DNA from: Roseburia sp.
GTDB taxonomy: Bacteria; Bacillota; Clostridia; Lachnospirales; Lachnospiraceae
Assembly: GCA_023662875.1 (NCBI GenBank)
Contig: JAMPIG010000035.1
Coordinates: 1-35,289, forward strand
DNA: 35,289 bases
Direction: 5' to 3'
Below, in pieces: positions 20,197-28,949 of this stretch. Every line of letters starts with the position of its first letter. The first letter of the stretch is position 1. Both the position numbers and the translations under genes were made by a program. The notes under the pieces were generated by a model. That model was not told where the DNA came from. It saw nothing but the letters and a program-made list of their open reading frames with translations, and ran no database searches.

Positions 20197-21390
20197 ATGA
20201 AGGCAAAAGACTTGATTTACCAGGCGAGGGAGAAGTTCTCGGCGGACTTTTTGGAGTCGGTCAGGAACGGGGACGAGGGGAAGATGGCGGATGCGATCGC
20301 CGAGTTTTCCCAGCAGCTGCAGGAGGCGATGCTGCAGGAGGCGGCTGACACAAACGGCGACCGGGCGGCGCTGGCCGCGAGGGGCGTGAGAGTGCTGACG
20401 TCCCAGGAGCAAAAGTACTATGAAAAGCTGATCGAGGCGATGAAGACGGACGGCAATGTCAAGATGGCGATCAGCGGATTGAATGATGCCATGCCGGAAA
20501 CGATTATCGACGCGGTGATGGAGGATATCCAGAGCGATTTCCCGCTCCTGGACGCTATTGACTTCCGCAATACGACGGCAGTTACAAAGTGGTTTTACAA
20601 CAAGCAGGGGACGCAGCAGGCGGAGTGGGGGGATCTCGGAACATCGATCACAAAGGAACTTTCCGGAAGCATCGGGAATATGGATCTGACGCAGTGCAAG
20701 CTGACCGCCTACATGGTAGTCAGCAAGGATTTCCTGCTGTTGGGGCCCGCATGGCTCGACCGCTATATCAGGAGCATCCTGTCGGAGGCGAACGGCCTGG
20801 CGCTGGAGGCGGCGGTTGCGGATGGGGACGGAAAGTCATCGCCCATCGGCATGTCGCGTGACCTGACAAAAGGAACGACGACGGATCAAAAGACTACATA
20901 CTCCAGAAAGGCAGCCGTAAAGGTGAAAACGCTGGATCCGGAAACTTATGGGAGCATCCTGGCGAAGCTGGCCGTAACGCCGTCCGGGCGGCAGAGAACC
21001 GTGAGAGAGGTAATCATGGTCGTGAATCCCTCCGATTACCTGACGAAGGTGATGCCCGCCACGACGATTATGACGCCCCAGGGAACCTATATCAGCGACG
21101 TGCTCCCGTTCCCGACGAAGGTAATCCAGAGCGTCGGGGTAGAAAAGGGACATGCCATAGTCGGTCTCGGGAAACGCTATTTCGTCGGGCTGGGAACCAG
21201 CAAGAGGGGATTCATCGAGTATTCGGATTATACGCAGTTTCTGGAGGATAACCGGGTCTACACGACGCATCTGTACGGGAACGGTATGCCGTTGGATAAC
21301 AATGCCTTTGTGTACCTGGATATTTCGGGGCTGGAAGCGCCTGCGCTGAAGGTACAGGGAATCTCGGAGGTACAGGAAAGCCAGGCGTAA
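20197..21390 (+). CDS. Major capsid protein (HK97 gp5 fold)
   Basis: A 397-residue protein from ATG 20197 after AAGGAGG. The first about 90 residues are helical and charged, as the delta domain of HK97 capsids. The core shows PETIIDAVMEDIQSDFPLLD, GDLGTSITKELSGS and a C-terminal FIEYSDYTQFLEDNRVYTTH typical of the family. It forms the icosahedral shell and is processed by the adjacent protease. Confidence 0.93.
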   Translation: MKAKDLIYQAREKFSADFLESVRNGDEGKMADAIAEFSQQLQEAMLQEAADTNGDRAALAARGVRVLTSQEQKYYEKLIEAMKTDGNVKMAISGLNDAMPETIIDAVMEDIQSDFPLLDAIDFRNTTAVTKWFYNKQGTQQAEWGDLGTSITKELSGSIGNMDLTQCKLTAYMVVSKDFLLLGPAWLDRYIRSILSEANGLALEAAVADGDGKSSPIGMSRDLTKGTTTDQKTTYSRKAAVKVKTLDPETYGSILAKLAVTPSGRQRTVREVIMVVNPSDYLTKVMPATTIMTPQGTYISDVLPFPTKVIQSVGVEKGHAIVGLGKRYFVGLGTSKRGFIEYSDYTQFLEDNRVYTTHLYGNGMPLDNNAFVYLDISGLEAPALKVQGISEVQESQA

Positions 21391-21410
21391 CATAGCGGGA
21401 GGACAGGGAT

Positions 21411-21710
21411 ATGCTGGAAGAGCTGAAGGACTATCTGAATATAACCTATGATGATCCTGTGACGGATCGGGTTCTGCAGGGGGCGCTGGAGAGGGGAAAG
21501 ACCGTGCTGAACGATTACGCCGGCGCGGAGCTGGACTATAAAGAGGCAGGGCTGCCCAGACAGCTTCTCTTCGATTACTGCCGGTACGTGCGTTCCCATG
21601 CGGCGGAGATGTTTGAGGTAAACTTCCGGCATGACCTGATTTCCCTGCGGGAGAGGACGGAGGTGCGAAAGCTTGCGGATCAAAACAAACATACCGTTTC
21701 AGACCTTTAA
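21411..21710 (+). CDS. Head-tail connector (gp6-like)
   Basis: A 99-residue helical protein from ATG 21411, starting LEELKDYLNITYDDPVTDRV, the standard opening of the HK97 gp6 adaptor family. It forms a ring under the portal. Order after the capsid gene is canonical. It overlaps the next gene by 38 bases. Confidence 0.88.
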   Translation: MLEELKDYLNITYDDPVTDRVLQGALERGKTVLNDYAGAELDYKEAGLPRQLLFDYCRYVRSHAAEMFEVNFRHDLISLRERTEVRKLADQNKHTVSDL

Positions 21711-22026
21711 CGATGGAGTCTGCCGGATCTGCTCCCTGGAAAATGCAGGCGAAAAGGGGAGGCTGCCGGTGATGGAGCTGAGGGAAAAAGCCGGGCGGGC
21801 CCCCTTTGAGAACCGGCGGGTAGGCGTGAAACGCTTTTTCGACGCAAAGCAGGAGAATGTGGAGATCGATAAGGTGATCCGGATTCCGGATGCGTACCAG
21901 GTCTCCACGCAGGATGTCTGTATCCTGGACGGGATACAGTACGGCGTCTATCAGGTGCAGAGCGTGCCGGGCGCTATACCGGGGGCGCAGGATCTGTCGC
22001 TAAAGAGACTGGAGGAAAAGTATTGA
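21673..22026 (+). CDS. Head closure / head-tail adaptor (SPP1 gp16/HK97 gp7-like)
   Basis: A 117-residue protein starting at TTG 21673, eight bases after GGAGGTG inside the connector gene. A beta-rich protein: VCRICSLENAG, RRVGVKRFFDAKQENVEIDK, VSTQDVCILDGIQYGVYQVQ. This matches the small beta-barrel head closure proteins in this position. The TTG start is preferred because no ATG precedes the conserved strand. Confidence 0.75.
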   Translation: MRIKTNIPFQTFNDGVCRICSLENAGEKGRLPVMELREKAGRAPFENRRVGVKRFFDAKQENVEIDKVIRIPDAYQVSTQDVCILDGIQYGVYQVQSVPGAIPGAQDLSLKRLEEKY

Positions 22027-22039
22027 CAGGAGGCGGGGT

Positions 22040-22357
22040 ATGAGTCTGCAGGAATTTGGGGAAGTACTGAAAAGCGTTACGGAGGCGGTGTATCACTTCG
22101 AGGCCTGGCAGGAGACGGCGGGGGAATACATCGTCTGGCAGGAGACAGGCTCCCGCAGCATCCACGCGTCAAACGTCCGTGTGGAAACGGCTAAACGGAT
22201 CCAGGTGGAGCTCTATACCGAAGAGGAGTTTTCCGAAACGCCGGAAAGGCTGATGGAGACGCTGGAAGAGTATGAGGTTGCCTTCGAGGAACCGGTGATC
22301 GATTACGACAGGGACTTAAAAAAGTTCCGGTATATTCTGGAATGTGAGGTGATCTAG
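22040..22357 (+). CDS. Tail terminator-like protein
   Basis: A 105-residue protein from ATG 22040 after AGGAGGCGG. The beginning (VTEAVYHFEAWQETAGEYIV followed by WQETG) and the RIQVELYTEEEF strand resemble the small tail-end/neck proteins of siphoviruses. It caps the tail tube and joins it to the head. In many relatives the order with the next gene is reversed, so the exact label (terminator or completion protein) is uncertain. Confidence 0.6.
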   Translation: MSLQEFGEVLKSVTEAVYHFEAWQETAGEYIVWQETGSRSIHASNVRVETAKRIQVELYTEEEFSETPERLMETLEEYEVAFEEPVIDYDRDLKKFRYILECEVI

Positions 22358-22358
22358 C

Positions 22359-22775
22359 GTGAAACTTGAGATCGAAGGACTGGACGAGCTGATCGGGGGT
22401 CTGGAGAATATTATGGATCTCCCGAGAACGGTTCAGCGGGATATGCTGAACGCGGAGGCGGACGTTGTAGTAAGGGCGCAGAAGAAAAAAATTGACGAGT
22501 TGGGGCTGGTCGATTCGGGACAGCTGAAAGCTTCTATCGCCAGGGAGCGGGATATCAAGACGGATCGAATCGGGGTATGCATGGATATTCGTCCCCAGGG
22601 ATACAGGGCGGACGGCATAAGTAACGCAGAGGTGGGATTCGTCCATGAATACGGAGCGCCGAAAAGGCACATCAAGGCGTCTTCCTGGATGCGGAAAGCA
22701 AACGAGGAATGTGCAGACGAAGCCGTAAAGGCGGCAGCAGACGTGTACGAAAAATTTTTACAGGACAATTTATAA
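22359..22775 (+). CDS. HK97 gp10-like tail completion protein
   Basis: A 138-residue protein with GTG 22359 two bases after the preceding stop. KLEIEGLDELIGGLENI, VVRAQKKKI, DSGQLKASI and VHEYGAPKRHIKASSWMRKA are standard HK97-gp10 family landmarks. It takes part in tail completion. Confidence 0.9.
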   Translation: MKLEIEGLDELIGGLENIMDLPRTVQRDMLNAEADVVVRAQKKKIDELGLVDSGQLKASIARERDIKTDRIGVCMDIRPQGYRADGISNAEVGFVHEYGAPKRHIKASSWMRKANEECADEAVKAAADVYEKFLQDNL

Positions 22776-22800
22776 CAGCAGCTTAGAGAGGAGAAAAATC

Positions 22801-23400
22801 ATGGCAGCATTTGGAGCGAAGTATATCAATTTTGCAAAGATTGACAGGGAGGAAAAAGGGAAACTGCCTACGTATGGCAGCGAAAAGATAAGCCTGGGAT
22901 TACTGGTCAAGGCGGATTTGACCGTGAATTTTGCCACGGGCGAGATGTACGCGGACGACCGGCTGGCGGAAAAGATGGAAGAGTTCGTCAGCGGCAGCCT
23001 TGCGGTAGAAGTGGACGAGCTGGAGGACAAGGACGCCAGCATTATCTACGGTTCCAAGATCAACGGGCAGGGAGAGAAAACGGACAACACGGGGGACAGC
23101 GCGCCCTACGGCGGAGTCGCGTATTATAAAAGCCTGTCGAAGGACAACAAGAAATTCTATCGCGGATACTTTTACCCGAAAGCGCGGGCGGCGCTGGGGA
23201 ACGATAATGCGGCGACGAAATCCAACAGCATTACCTTTGCGACGACGCCGATTACCTTTACCGTATACGAGCCGGAGAATGGAGACTGGAGATATACAAA
23301 ACGGTTTGATACCGAGGAGGAGGCAAGAGCCTGGGTAGATGCGAAGCTGTCGAATCGCGAGCCGGAAGAAAAGCAGTCCGGCAGCGAAACGGCTGATTGA
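22801..23400 (+). CDS. Major tail tube protein (phi13 type)
   Basis: A 199-residue protein from ATG 22801 after GAGAGGAG. FGAKYINFAKIDREE at the start, DLTVNFATGEMYADDRLAE, and a beta-rich core with YFYPKARAALGND match the phi13-like tail tube family. It polymerises into the tail tube. The C-terminal 40 residues (after YTKRFDTEEEARAW) look like a small added segment. It overlaps the region before the chaperone start. Confidence 0.9.
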   Translation: MAAFGAKYINFAKIDREEKGKLPTYGSEKISLGLLVKADLTVNFATGEMYADDRLAEKMEEFVSGSLAVEVDELEDKDASIIYGSKINGQGEKTDNTGDSAPYGGVAYYKSLSKDNKKFYRGYFYPKARAALGNDNAATKSNSITFATTPITFTVYEPENGDWRYTKRFDTEEEARAWVDAKLSNREPEEKQSGSETAD

Positions 23401-23420
23401 CGAAGCGGGAGGAGATAATC

Positions 23421-23831
23421 ATGCTGTGCAGATATACGACAGCGGAGTTTAACGGGCGGGAGGTTTATCTTGCCTATACGGTCGGCGCGATGTTCCGTAC
23501 AAACGACCTGCTGAAGGAGGACGAGCAGATCATGGATCTGATGGACGGGCAGGGAGAGGAGGGCTTTGCGCGGTTTTGCGAGGCGGTCAGTATTCTGGCG
23601 GGATGCGGGAGGCAGATCAGGGAGTCCGAAGGGCTCCCTGGCGCGGCCTGCCCGGAGCCGGAAGAGCTCCGCGCCTGTATGAACCCGGTGGAATACCTGA
23701 GGATAAGGCGCGCGGCCATGGAAGCGGTTCTCCTGGGTTACGGAAGGGAAGTAACCGATGAAAACGAGGAAATCGATCTGGAGCTGGCGCAGCTCGAAAA
23801 AAAAGAAAGCCCGCCAGGGCGGCTACTTTAA
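23421..23831 (+). CDS. Tail assembly chaperone, short form (gpG-like)
   Basis: A 136-residue protein from ATG 23421, seven bases after GGGAGGAG. It begins MLCRYTTAEFNGREVYLAYT, is acidic, and lies between tail tube and tape measure genes, the place of gpG in lambda-like tails. A run of eight A near its end allows a -1 shift to a longer product. It binds the tape measure protein during tail assembly. Confidence 0.8.
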   Translation: MLCRYTTAEFNGREVYLAYTVGAMFRTNDLLKEDEQIMDLMDGQGEEGFARFCEAVSILAGCGRQIRESEGLPGAACPEPEELRACMNPVEYLRIRRAAMEAVLLGYGREVTDENEEIDLELAQLEKKESPPGRLL

Positions 23832-23953
23832 GTATGGCCGTTCTGGTGGGCTTTAGCGTTTCGGAAGCGCTGCAGAGCGCGCCGGGGCTGATATTCGATA
23901 TGCTGGAGCTGAAGGCGCAGCAAAACGGCTGGAGGCGCAGCGAGATAGACTAA
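23421..23953 (+). CDS. Tail assembly chaperone, frameshifted long form (gpGT-like)
   Basis: A -1 shift on A AAA AAA (23798-23804) leads to the frame KPARAATLSMAVLVGFSVSE and onward to the stop at 23953, adding about 49 residues. The downstream frame has a sensible protein composition, including SVSEALQSAPGLIFDMLELK, and lacks a start with its own ribosome site. This is the classical gpG/gpGT arrangement. A separate small gene from ATG 23834 is the alternative. Confidence 0.75.
23798..23804 (+). promoter_or_regulatory. -1 ribosomal frameshift slippery site A AAA AAA
   Basis: Seven A in phase X XXY YYZ, within a run of eight A, nine codons before the zero-frame stop. The codon after the site in the zero frame is GAA. 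Confidence 0.75.
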
Positions 23954-23956
23954 AAA

Positions 23957-23980
23957 CCCCGTTGCGACGTCGCAACGGGG
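23957..23980 (-). terminator. Intrinsic terminator of the minus-strand moron; contains palindrome copy 3
   Basis: CCCC, the 16-bp palindrome GTTGCGACGTCGCAAC (23961-23976) and GGGG form a perfect 12-bp inverted repeat. On the minus strand it is followed by TTTTT, so it is an ideal terminator 18 bases past the stop of the minus gene. On the plus strand no T-run follows. Confidence 0.85.
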
Positions 23981-23997
23981 AAGTATAGAATCCAGTG

Positions 23998-24297
23998 TTA
24001 TAATTTTTGGACGCGCTCCAGGGCCTTTTCCATTTCCCGGACAGCCTTATCGAGGCTAAGACTGTAAATCCGGTCTACCTCCGGGCTGAAATCGGTACGG
24101 GGAATCCCTTTTTCATCCATTACTTGGAGAACTTCGTCGTGGAGGCGGGAGAGTTTTTCGCGGAGGGGCTTGTTTTTCCGGCGGATTTGAACGGCCTCCC
24201 TTACCAGCAAGACCGGAATGGAAAGGATACAAAAAGTACCAATCCAAGCGAAACCTACACCGTCAGGAATCATCATTAAAAAAGTATTGTTTAACAT
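23998..24297 (-). CDS. Minus-strand moron: small N-terminally anchored membrane protein
   Basis: A 99-residue protein from ATG 24297 after AAAGGAGGG. A hydrophobic segment at about 12-33 (GFAWIGTFCILSIPVLLV) is followed by basic residues and a helical cytoplasmic domain (LREKLSRLHDEVLQVMDEKG; later KAVREMEKALERVQKL), so the N-terminus is outside. It has its own sigma-A promoter and intrinsic terminator and interrupts the plus-strand tail operon. This is the definition of a moron gene; likely expressed in a lysogen and possibly acting on the envelope or on superinfecting phage. No family recognised. Confidence 0.75.
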   Translation of the reverse strand: MLNNTFLMMIPDGVGFAWIGTFCILSIPVLLVREAVQIRRKNKPLREKLSRLHDEVLQVMDEKGIPRTDFSPEVDRIYSLSLDKAVREMEKALERVQKL

Positions 24298-24325
24298 ATC
24301 TCAAAACCCTCCTTTCCCTGCCTTT

Positions 24326-24354
24326 ATTATACGGGAAACGGGAGAAAAAGTAAA
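24326..24354 (-). promoter_or_regulatory. Sigma-A promoter of the minus-strand moron
   Basis: On the minus strand: -35 TTTACT (24349-24354), a 17-bp spacer, -10 TATAAT (24326-24331). Transcription would start about 22-24 bases before the ATG at 24297, leaving room for the AAAGGAGGG site. Confidence 0.8.
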
Positions 24355-24369
24355 GGAAAGGAGAAAAAT

Positions 24370-27300
24370 ATGGCAACCAGAACCTTGGAAACAAAGATAG
24401 TAATTTCAGGGGATGAAAAATTCAGAGAAAAATTAAGCCTGGCCAGATCTGAACTGACTAAACAGCGGACTATTATGAAGGAGCTGTCGGAAGAGTATAA
24501 GAACAACGCGAATACCCAGGAAGCGCTGACAAAGAAACTGGAACGGCTGAAAGAAGTACAAAAGGCCTACAGCCAGGTCGTAGAGGCTGCAAAAAAGGGG
24601 CTGGAAAACGCGACAGCGGAGAAGAATAAATATGCGGCCCAGATAAAGGTAATCCAGGAGAACCTGCAAAAGGCGCAGGTCGAGCAGGAAAATCTGAACC
24701 TGGAGACGAAGGTGGGGGCGGAGCGGCACGCGGAGCTCAGCATCGAGATCGAAAAATATAAGGAGGAGCTGGAAGCGGCTTCCCAGGGGCAGAAAGCCGC
24801 GGCGGAAGCGGTTAACAAGTGGACGAAGGATCAAACCAACGCGGAGACGGCGGTCAGCAGGACGAAGCTGCAGATCCTGCAATATACGGATTACCTGAAG
24901 GAGGCGGAGGAGAGTACAGATCACTGCGCCACCAGTATCGACCAATACGGGAAGAAGGTAAAGAAGACCTCCGAGAGCCAGGAAGAGCTGAATGAAAAGA
25001 TGAGCGGCACGGGAGCGGCGGTCAGCAATTTTGCCTCATCTTTGATGTCAACAGGGATAAATAAAAGGCTGGAGGAGCTTAAGGACACGCTGCTGGACTG
25101 CGTCCAGTCGGCCGCGGAGTTTGAGACCGCGCTGGCGAAGGTCTCTACGATCGCGGATACCGAGGCGGCGAGTATGGACGCGATAAAGGGGAGCATCTTA
25201 AGGCTCTCCAACGAGACGGGGCAGGCGGTAGAGGCCTTGTCGGAGGCGGTCTACAACGCGATCTCCGCGGGGGTGGATACGGCGGAGGCGGTGGACTTTG
25301 TCTCCACGGCCACAAAGCTGGCCGCGGGAGGCTTCACGGACAACGCGACGGCGGTGGATATCCTGACGACGGTTCTGAACGCGTATAACAAGGAGACGGA
25401 GGAAGCCGGGAAGATGGCGGACTACCTGATCACGACGCAGAACCTGGGCAAGACGACAGTAAACGAGCTGGCCGGGAGTATGGGTAAGGTTATCCCGGTA
25501 GCGGCGACCTATAACGTGGAGATGGGGAACCTTTCCTCGGCCATGGCGATCCTGACCGCAAACGGTATCGCGACGGCGGAGAGTACGACCTACTTGAAAT
25601 CCATGCTGAACGAGCTGGGGGACAGCGGGAGCACGGTTTCAAAGACCCTGCGGAACCAGACGGGGCTGTCCTTCGCCGATCTGATGAAGAAGGGCTATTC
25701 TCTCGGGGACGTCATGGAGATTCTGGGAAAGGCGGTGGAGAACGACAAGGGAGCCTTTAATGAGCTTTGGGGCAGCTCGGAGGCGGGGATCGGCGCTTTG
25801 TCCCTGCTGTCGGCGGGTTCCGAAAAGTATAACGAGGTACTCCGGAAGATGGAGGAGAGCGCGGGCGCGACGGCGTCGGCCTATGAGAAGATGGCGGATA
25901 CGTCGGAAAACGCGCAGAAGAAGCTGGAAAACGCGTTCCAGAATTTAAAGATCGCGATCGGGAGCGACCTGCAGGAGCAGATGAAAGGAGTAAAAGAGGC
26001 GGGGGCGGATCTGCTGACCTGGGCGGCGGAGTTTATCGAGAAAAACGAGTGGCTGGTTCCGGTATTGGAAACCCTGGCGGCGGGCCTCGGTCTGGCGGGC
26101 ACGGCGGTGGCGGGTTATACCATGGTGACGGAGATCGCGATTCCGATGGTGAAGGCGTTTATGGCGGCGCTGAGCGCGAATCCGGCGGGGCTTGTGGTTA
26201 CCGGACTTGTCGGGCTGATCGCGGTGCTGACGCCGCTGATTGCGAAGCTGGGGAGCGCCCGGACGGAGATCGAGGAGCAGGCGGAGGGCTGGAAAAGCCA
26301 GGCCGAGGCCGTCCGGGAGACAACGGCCGCCTATAAGGAGCAAAAGGCGGAGACGGAGCAGCTGTCCGGGAACACAAGGGAGCTGGCGAAAAGCCTGAAG
26401 GAGCTGGCCGCGAAGGAGGAGAAATCAGAGGCGGAGAAACAGGCCATTGCGGATATTACGGATCAGCTGAACGAAAAGATCCCGAACTTAGGACTGCAGT
26501 ATGACAGCCTGACGGACTCCATCAATATGACGACGAAGGAGCTGGATCGTCTGTTGGAAACGATGGAGCTGCAGGAGAGATATGACGACGCGAAGGAAAA
26601 TTATACAAAAGCCTATACGGAAAGGAAACAGGCGACGGAAGCGCTGACGGAGGCGCAGGAGGCGCTGACGGAGGCCACGGCCAGGTACGAAGAGCTGTGG
26701 AACCAGGAGGGACTCGGGCAGGATCCCCGCAGGCTCTCTTCAAAAAGCTTCCGGGAGGCGGCGGAAGACGTAGCAGCCTGCACGGAGGCGGTAGACGAAT
26801 TACAGAGGGCGGTTTCGGAATCGGACGAAGTAATCGCCGAGATGGAGTATACCATCAACCTGTATACCATCGAGACGGCGAACATGACGAAGGCGGAGAG
26901 GGAAGCCATCGACGCCATGCTGGAAGCGGCGGAGACAAAGCGCGATAACCTCCCGGCGTACTACGAGGAGATCGAGGCGGTCGCCCAGACCGCAAAGGGC
27001 TACGAGGAGTACGCTTCTTCCGTTCAGGCAAACGCGGAAACGGTAATGGCGCAAATCCAGGAGCTGCAGGAAAAGTACCAGGAGAGCTACCAAAGCGCTT
27101 ACGAGAATATCCAAAACCAGATCGGACTGTTTAACGAGATGAAGGTGGAAAGCTCCCGGAGCATCGACGAGTTGATCGGGAGCCTGAGCAGCCAGATCGA
27201 CTACATGAACGAATACGCGGAAAATATGCGCCAGGCGATGGAGTACGGGGTGGCGGAAGGGATCCTGAAGCAGCTGGCGGACGGCTCCGAAGAGTCGGCG

Positions 27301-27993
27301 GCAATCCTGCAGGAAATCGTAAACGGCGGCGAGGAGAAGATTCAGGCGTTAAACGAGCAGTTCGCGAAGGTGGAGGAGGGAAAGGATAATTTTTCCAATG
27401 CGATCGCAGACCTGGAGACTTATTACACAGAGGAGCTGGATAAGCTGATCGAAGATACCGAGAACGCTGTAAAGGATATGGCGAAATACGACGACGCATA
27501 CCAGGCGGCGGTACAGACCTGCCACGGTATCGTCGCGGGGATCAATTCGCAGTGGGGAAGCGTGACGGAAAAGTATAAGGCGCTGGCACAGGCCGCGATG
27601 AGGGCTTACAACCAGGAAATGAAGATTCATTCTCCATCCAGGGAATTTGCCTGGTCTTCGGAGATGACGATAGAGGGAATCCGGGAAGGAGTGGATCAAA
27701 ACAAGAAGAAGGCGGCGGAAAAATATGAGGAGCTGGCGGAGGAAAGCCTGGCAGCCTACCGGGAAGGAATGCAGAAGCTGGAGGAGATGCTGCCTTATGT
27801 CGGGATTGCCGAAAACAGGAATACAGCGGCGCAGAACCGGTATCTGCAAAACGCCGACAGGACTGCAAAACAGGAGACAGTGCAAAACACAACGACGCAG
27901 ACCTTCAACATTTACCAGCCGGTAAAAACGCCCAGCGAGATCATGAGGGCGGCCAGGCTGGAGCAGCAGTACGGATTAGCGGGAGATATGTGA
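24370..27993 (+). CDS. Tape measure protein
   Basis: A 1207-residue protein from ATG 24370 after GGAAAGGAG. It starts with a long coiled coil (about 20-200), then the conserved tape-measure domain (AKVSTIADTEAASMDAIKGS ... NAISAGVDTAEAVDFVSTAT), hydrophobic segments at about 560-640 (AAGLGLAGTAVAGYTMV; NPAGLVVTGLVGLIAVLTPL), a second coiled coil (about 650-1000) and a C-terminal SPSREFAWSSEM segment common in the family. It sets tail length (about 1200 residues suggests a tail near 180 nm if the usual scaling holds) and is ejected with the DNA. Confidence 0.95.
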   Translation: MATRTLETKIVISGDEKFREKLSLARSELTKQRTIMKELSEEYKNNANTQEALTKKLERLKEVQKAYSQVVEAAKKGLENATAEKNKYAAQIKVIQENLQKAQVEQENLNLETKVGAERHAELSIEIEKYKEELEAASQGQKAAAEAVNKWTKDQTNAETAVSRTKLQILQYTDYLKEAEESTDHCATSIDQYGKKVKKTSESQEELNEKMSGTGAAVSNFASSLMSTGINKRLEELKDTLLDCVQSAAEFETALAKVSTIADTEAASMDAIKGSILRLSNETGQAVEALSEAVYNAISAGVDTAEAVDFVSTATKLAAGGFTDNATAVDILTTVLNAYNKETEEAGKMADYLITTQNLGKTTVNELAGSMGKVIPVAATYNVEMGNLSSAMAILTANGIATAESTTYLKSMLNELGDSGSTVSKTLRNQTGLSFADLMKKGYSLGDVMEILGKAVENDKGAFNELWGSSEAGIGALSLLSAGSEKYNEVLRKMEESAGATASAYEKMADTSENAQKKLENAFQNLKIAIGSDLQEQMKGVKEAGADLLTWAAEFIEKNEWLVPVLETLAAGLGLAGTAVAGYTMVTEIAIPMVKAFMAALSANPAGLVVTGLVGLIAVLTPLIAKLGSARTEIEEQAEGWKSQAEAVRETTAAYKEQKAETEQLSGNTRELAKSLKELAAKEEKSEAEKQAIADITDQLNEKIPNLGLQYDSLTDSINMTTKELDRLLETMELQERYDDAKENYTKAYTERKQATEALTEAQEALTEATARYEELWNQEGLGQDPRRLSSKSFREAAEDVAACTEAVDELQRAVSESDEVIAEMEYTINLYTIETANMTKAEREAIDAMLEAAETKRDNLPAYYEEIEAVAQTAKGYEEYASSVQANAETVMAQIQELQEKYQESYQSAYENIQNQIGLFNEMKVESSRSIDELIGSLSSQIDYMNEYAENMRQAMEYGVAEGILKQLADGSEESAAILQEIVNGGEEKIQALNEQFAKVEEGKDNFSNAIADLETYYTEELDKLIEDTENAVKDMAKYDDAYQAAVQTCHGIVAGINSQWGSVTEKYKALAQAAMRAYNQEMKIHSPSREFAWSSEMTIEGIREGVDQNKKKAAEKYEELAEESLAAYREGMQKLEEMLPYVGIAENRNTAAQNRYLQNADRTAKQETVQNTTTQTFNIYQPVKTPSEIMRAARLEQQYGLAGDM

Positions 27994-27995
27994 AT

Positions 27996-28850
27996 ATGTA
28001 TATAAAAATCGTAAGGGATGACCAGAGGATATTTTACCTGGGAGGATCCTATAAAGACGATGCGTCCTGGGGAATTACGGAAATATCAGGCACAGATACC
28101 ATTGAAAATGTGATGACTACCGTGACGCCTGCGGTAGGCGACGGCGACGACATCACGGGCGAGAGGATACCGGCCAGAAACATCGATATCTTTGCAAGCG
28201 TGAAAAACCGTCGGAATAATACGGCGGAAAGAAGGAGCGCGCTGGACTTTTTTAACCCGAAGCACAGCTTTACGCTGTATGTAACGAAGGGCGGGGTAAC
28301 GAGGTGGTGCGTGGCGAAGCTGGAGAGATTTCAGTGTCAGGAGAAGGCACCGGATAAGCATGTGGCGATGAATATTGCAATGAGATGTCAGGATCCTTAT
28401 TTCTATTCTGTCGATGACTACGGGAAGAATATCGCGGCAGTGACGGGATGCTTTGGCTTTCCATACGTGTCGCCGATCGGAAAAGGATTCCGGACGGGAT
28501 ATTATAACTTTGCGAAGCGGGTAAGCATCGAGAATGATGGGGACGTCGAAACCTACGTTAAAATCATTGTGGATGCAACCGGCAGGGTAAAAAATCCGAA
28601 AATCCTGCAAAATGACGTATATATCAGGCTGTTGGATACGCTGCAGGAAGGGGACAGACTGGAGATTGATATGACGAAAAACACGATCCGGAAGAATGGG
28701 GCGAACTGCATCGGGAAGGTAGACAGGCTTTCTTCTTTTACGGGGATGAAGCTGCAGCCCGGCGATAATGAGATAGCCTTTGACGCGGACGACGGCGACA
28801 CGAACATGAAGGTGTTTCTGTATTACAATCTGCGTTATCTTGGGGTGTAG
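27996..28850 (+). CDS. Distal tail protein (Dit-like)
   Basis: A 284-residue protein. ATG 27996 is preferred to GTG 27990 because GGGAG lies ten bases upstream. It is beta-rich with the typical pattern NIDIFASVKNRRNNTAERRS, LDFFNPKHSFTLYV and a C-terminal galectin-like half (ENDGDVETYVKIIVDATGRV). It follows the tape measure and forms the hub of the tail tip. Confidence 0.85.
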   Translation: MYIKIVRDDQRIFYLGGSYKDDASWGITEISGTDTIENVMTTVTPAVGDGDDITGERIPARNIDIFASVKNRRNNTAERRSALDFFNPKHSFTLYVTKGGVTRWCVAKLERFQCQEKAPDKHVAMNIAMRCQDPYFYSVDDYGKNIAAVTGCFGFPYVSPIGKGFRTGYYNFAKRVSIENDGDVETYVKIIVDATGRVKNPKILQNDVYIRLLDTLQEGDRLEIDMTKNTIRKNGANCIGKVDRLSSFTGMKLQPGDNEIAFDADDGDTNMKVFLYYNLRYLGV

Positions 28851-28949
28851 CGCGGGAAGAGTTTCTAACCGCACAACAACCGGTGCCTGCTTCCCGGACG
28901 TTGCCGGTTTGCGAAAAATTTGTGCCTGCGGAAAGGAATGGCTATCAGC

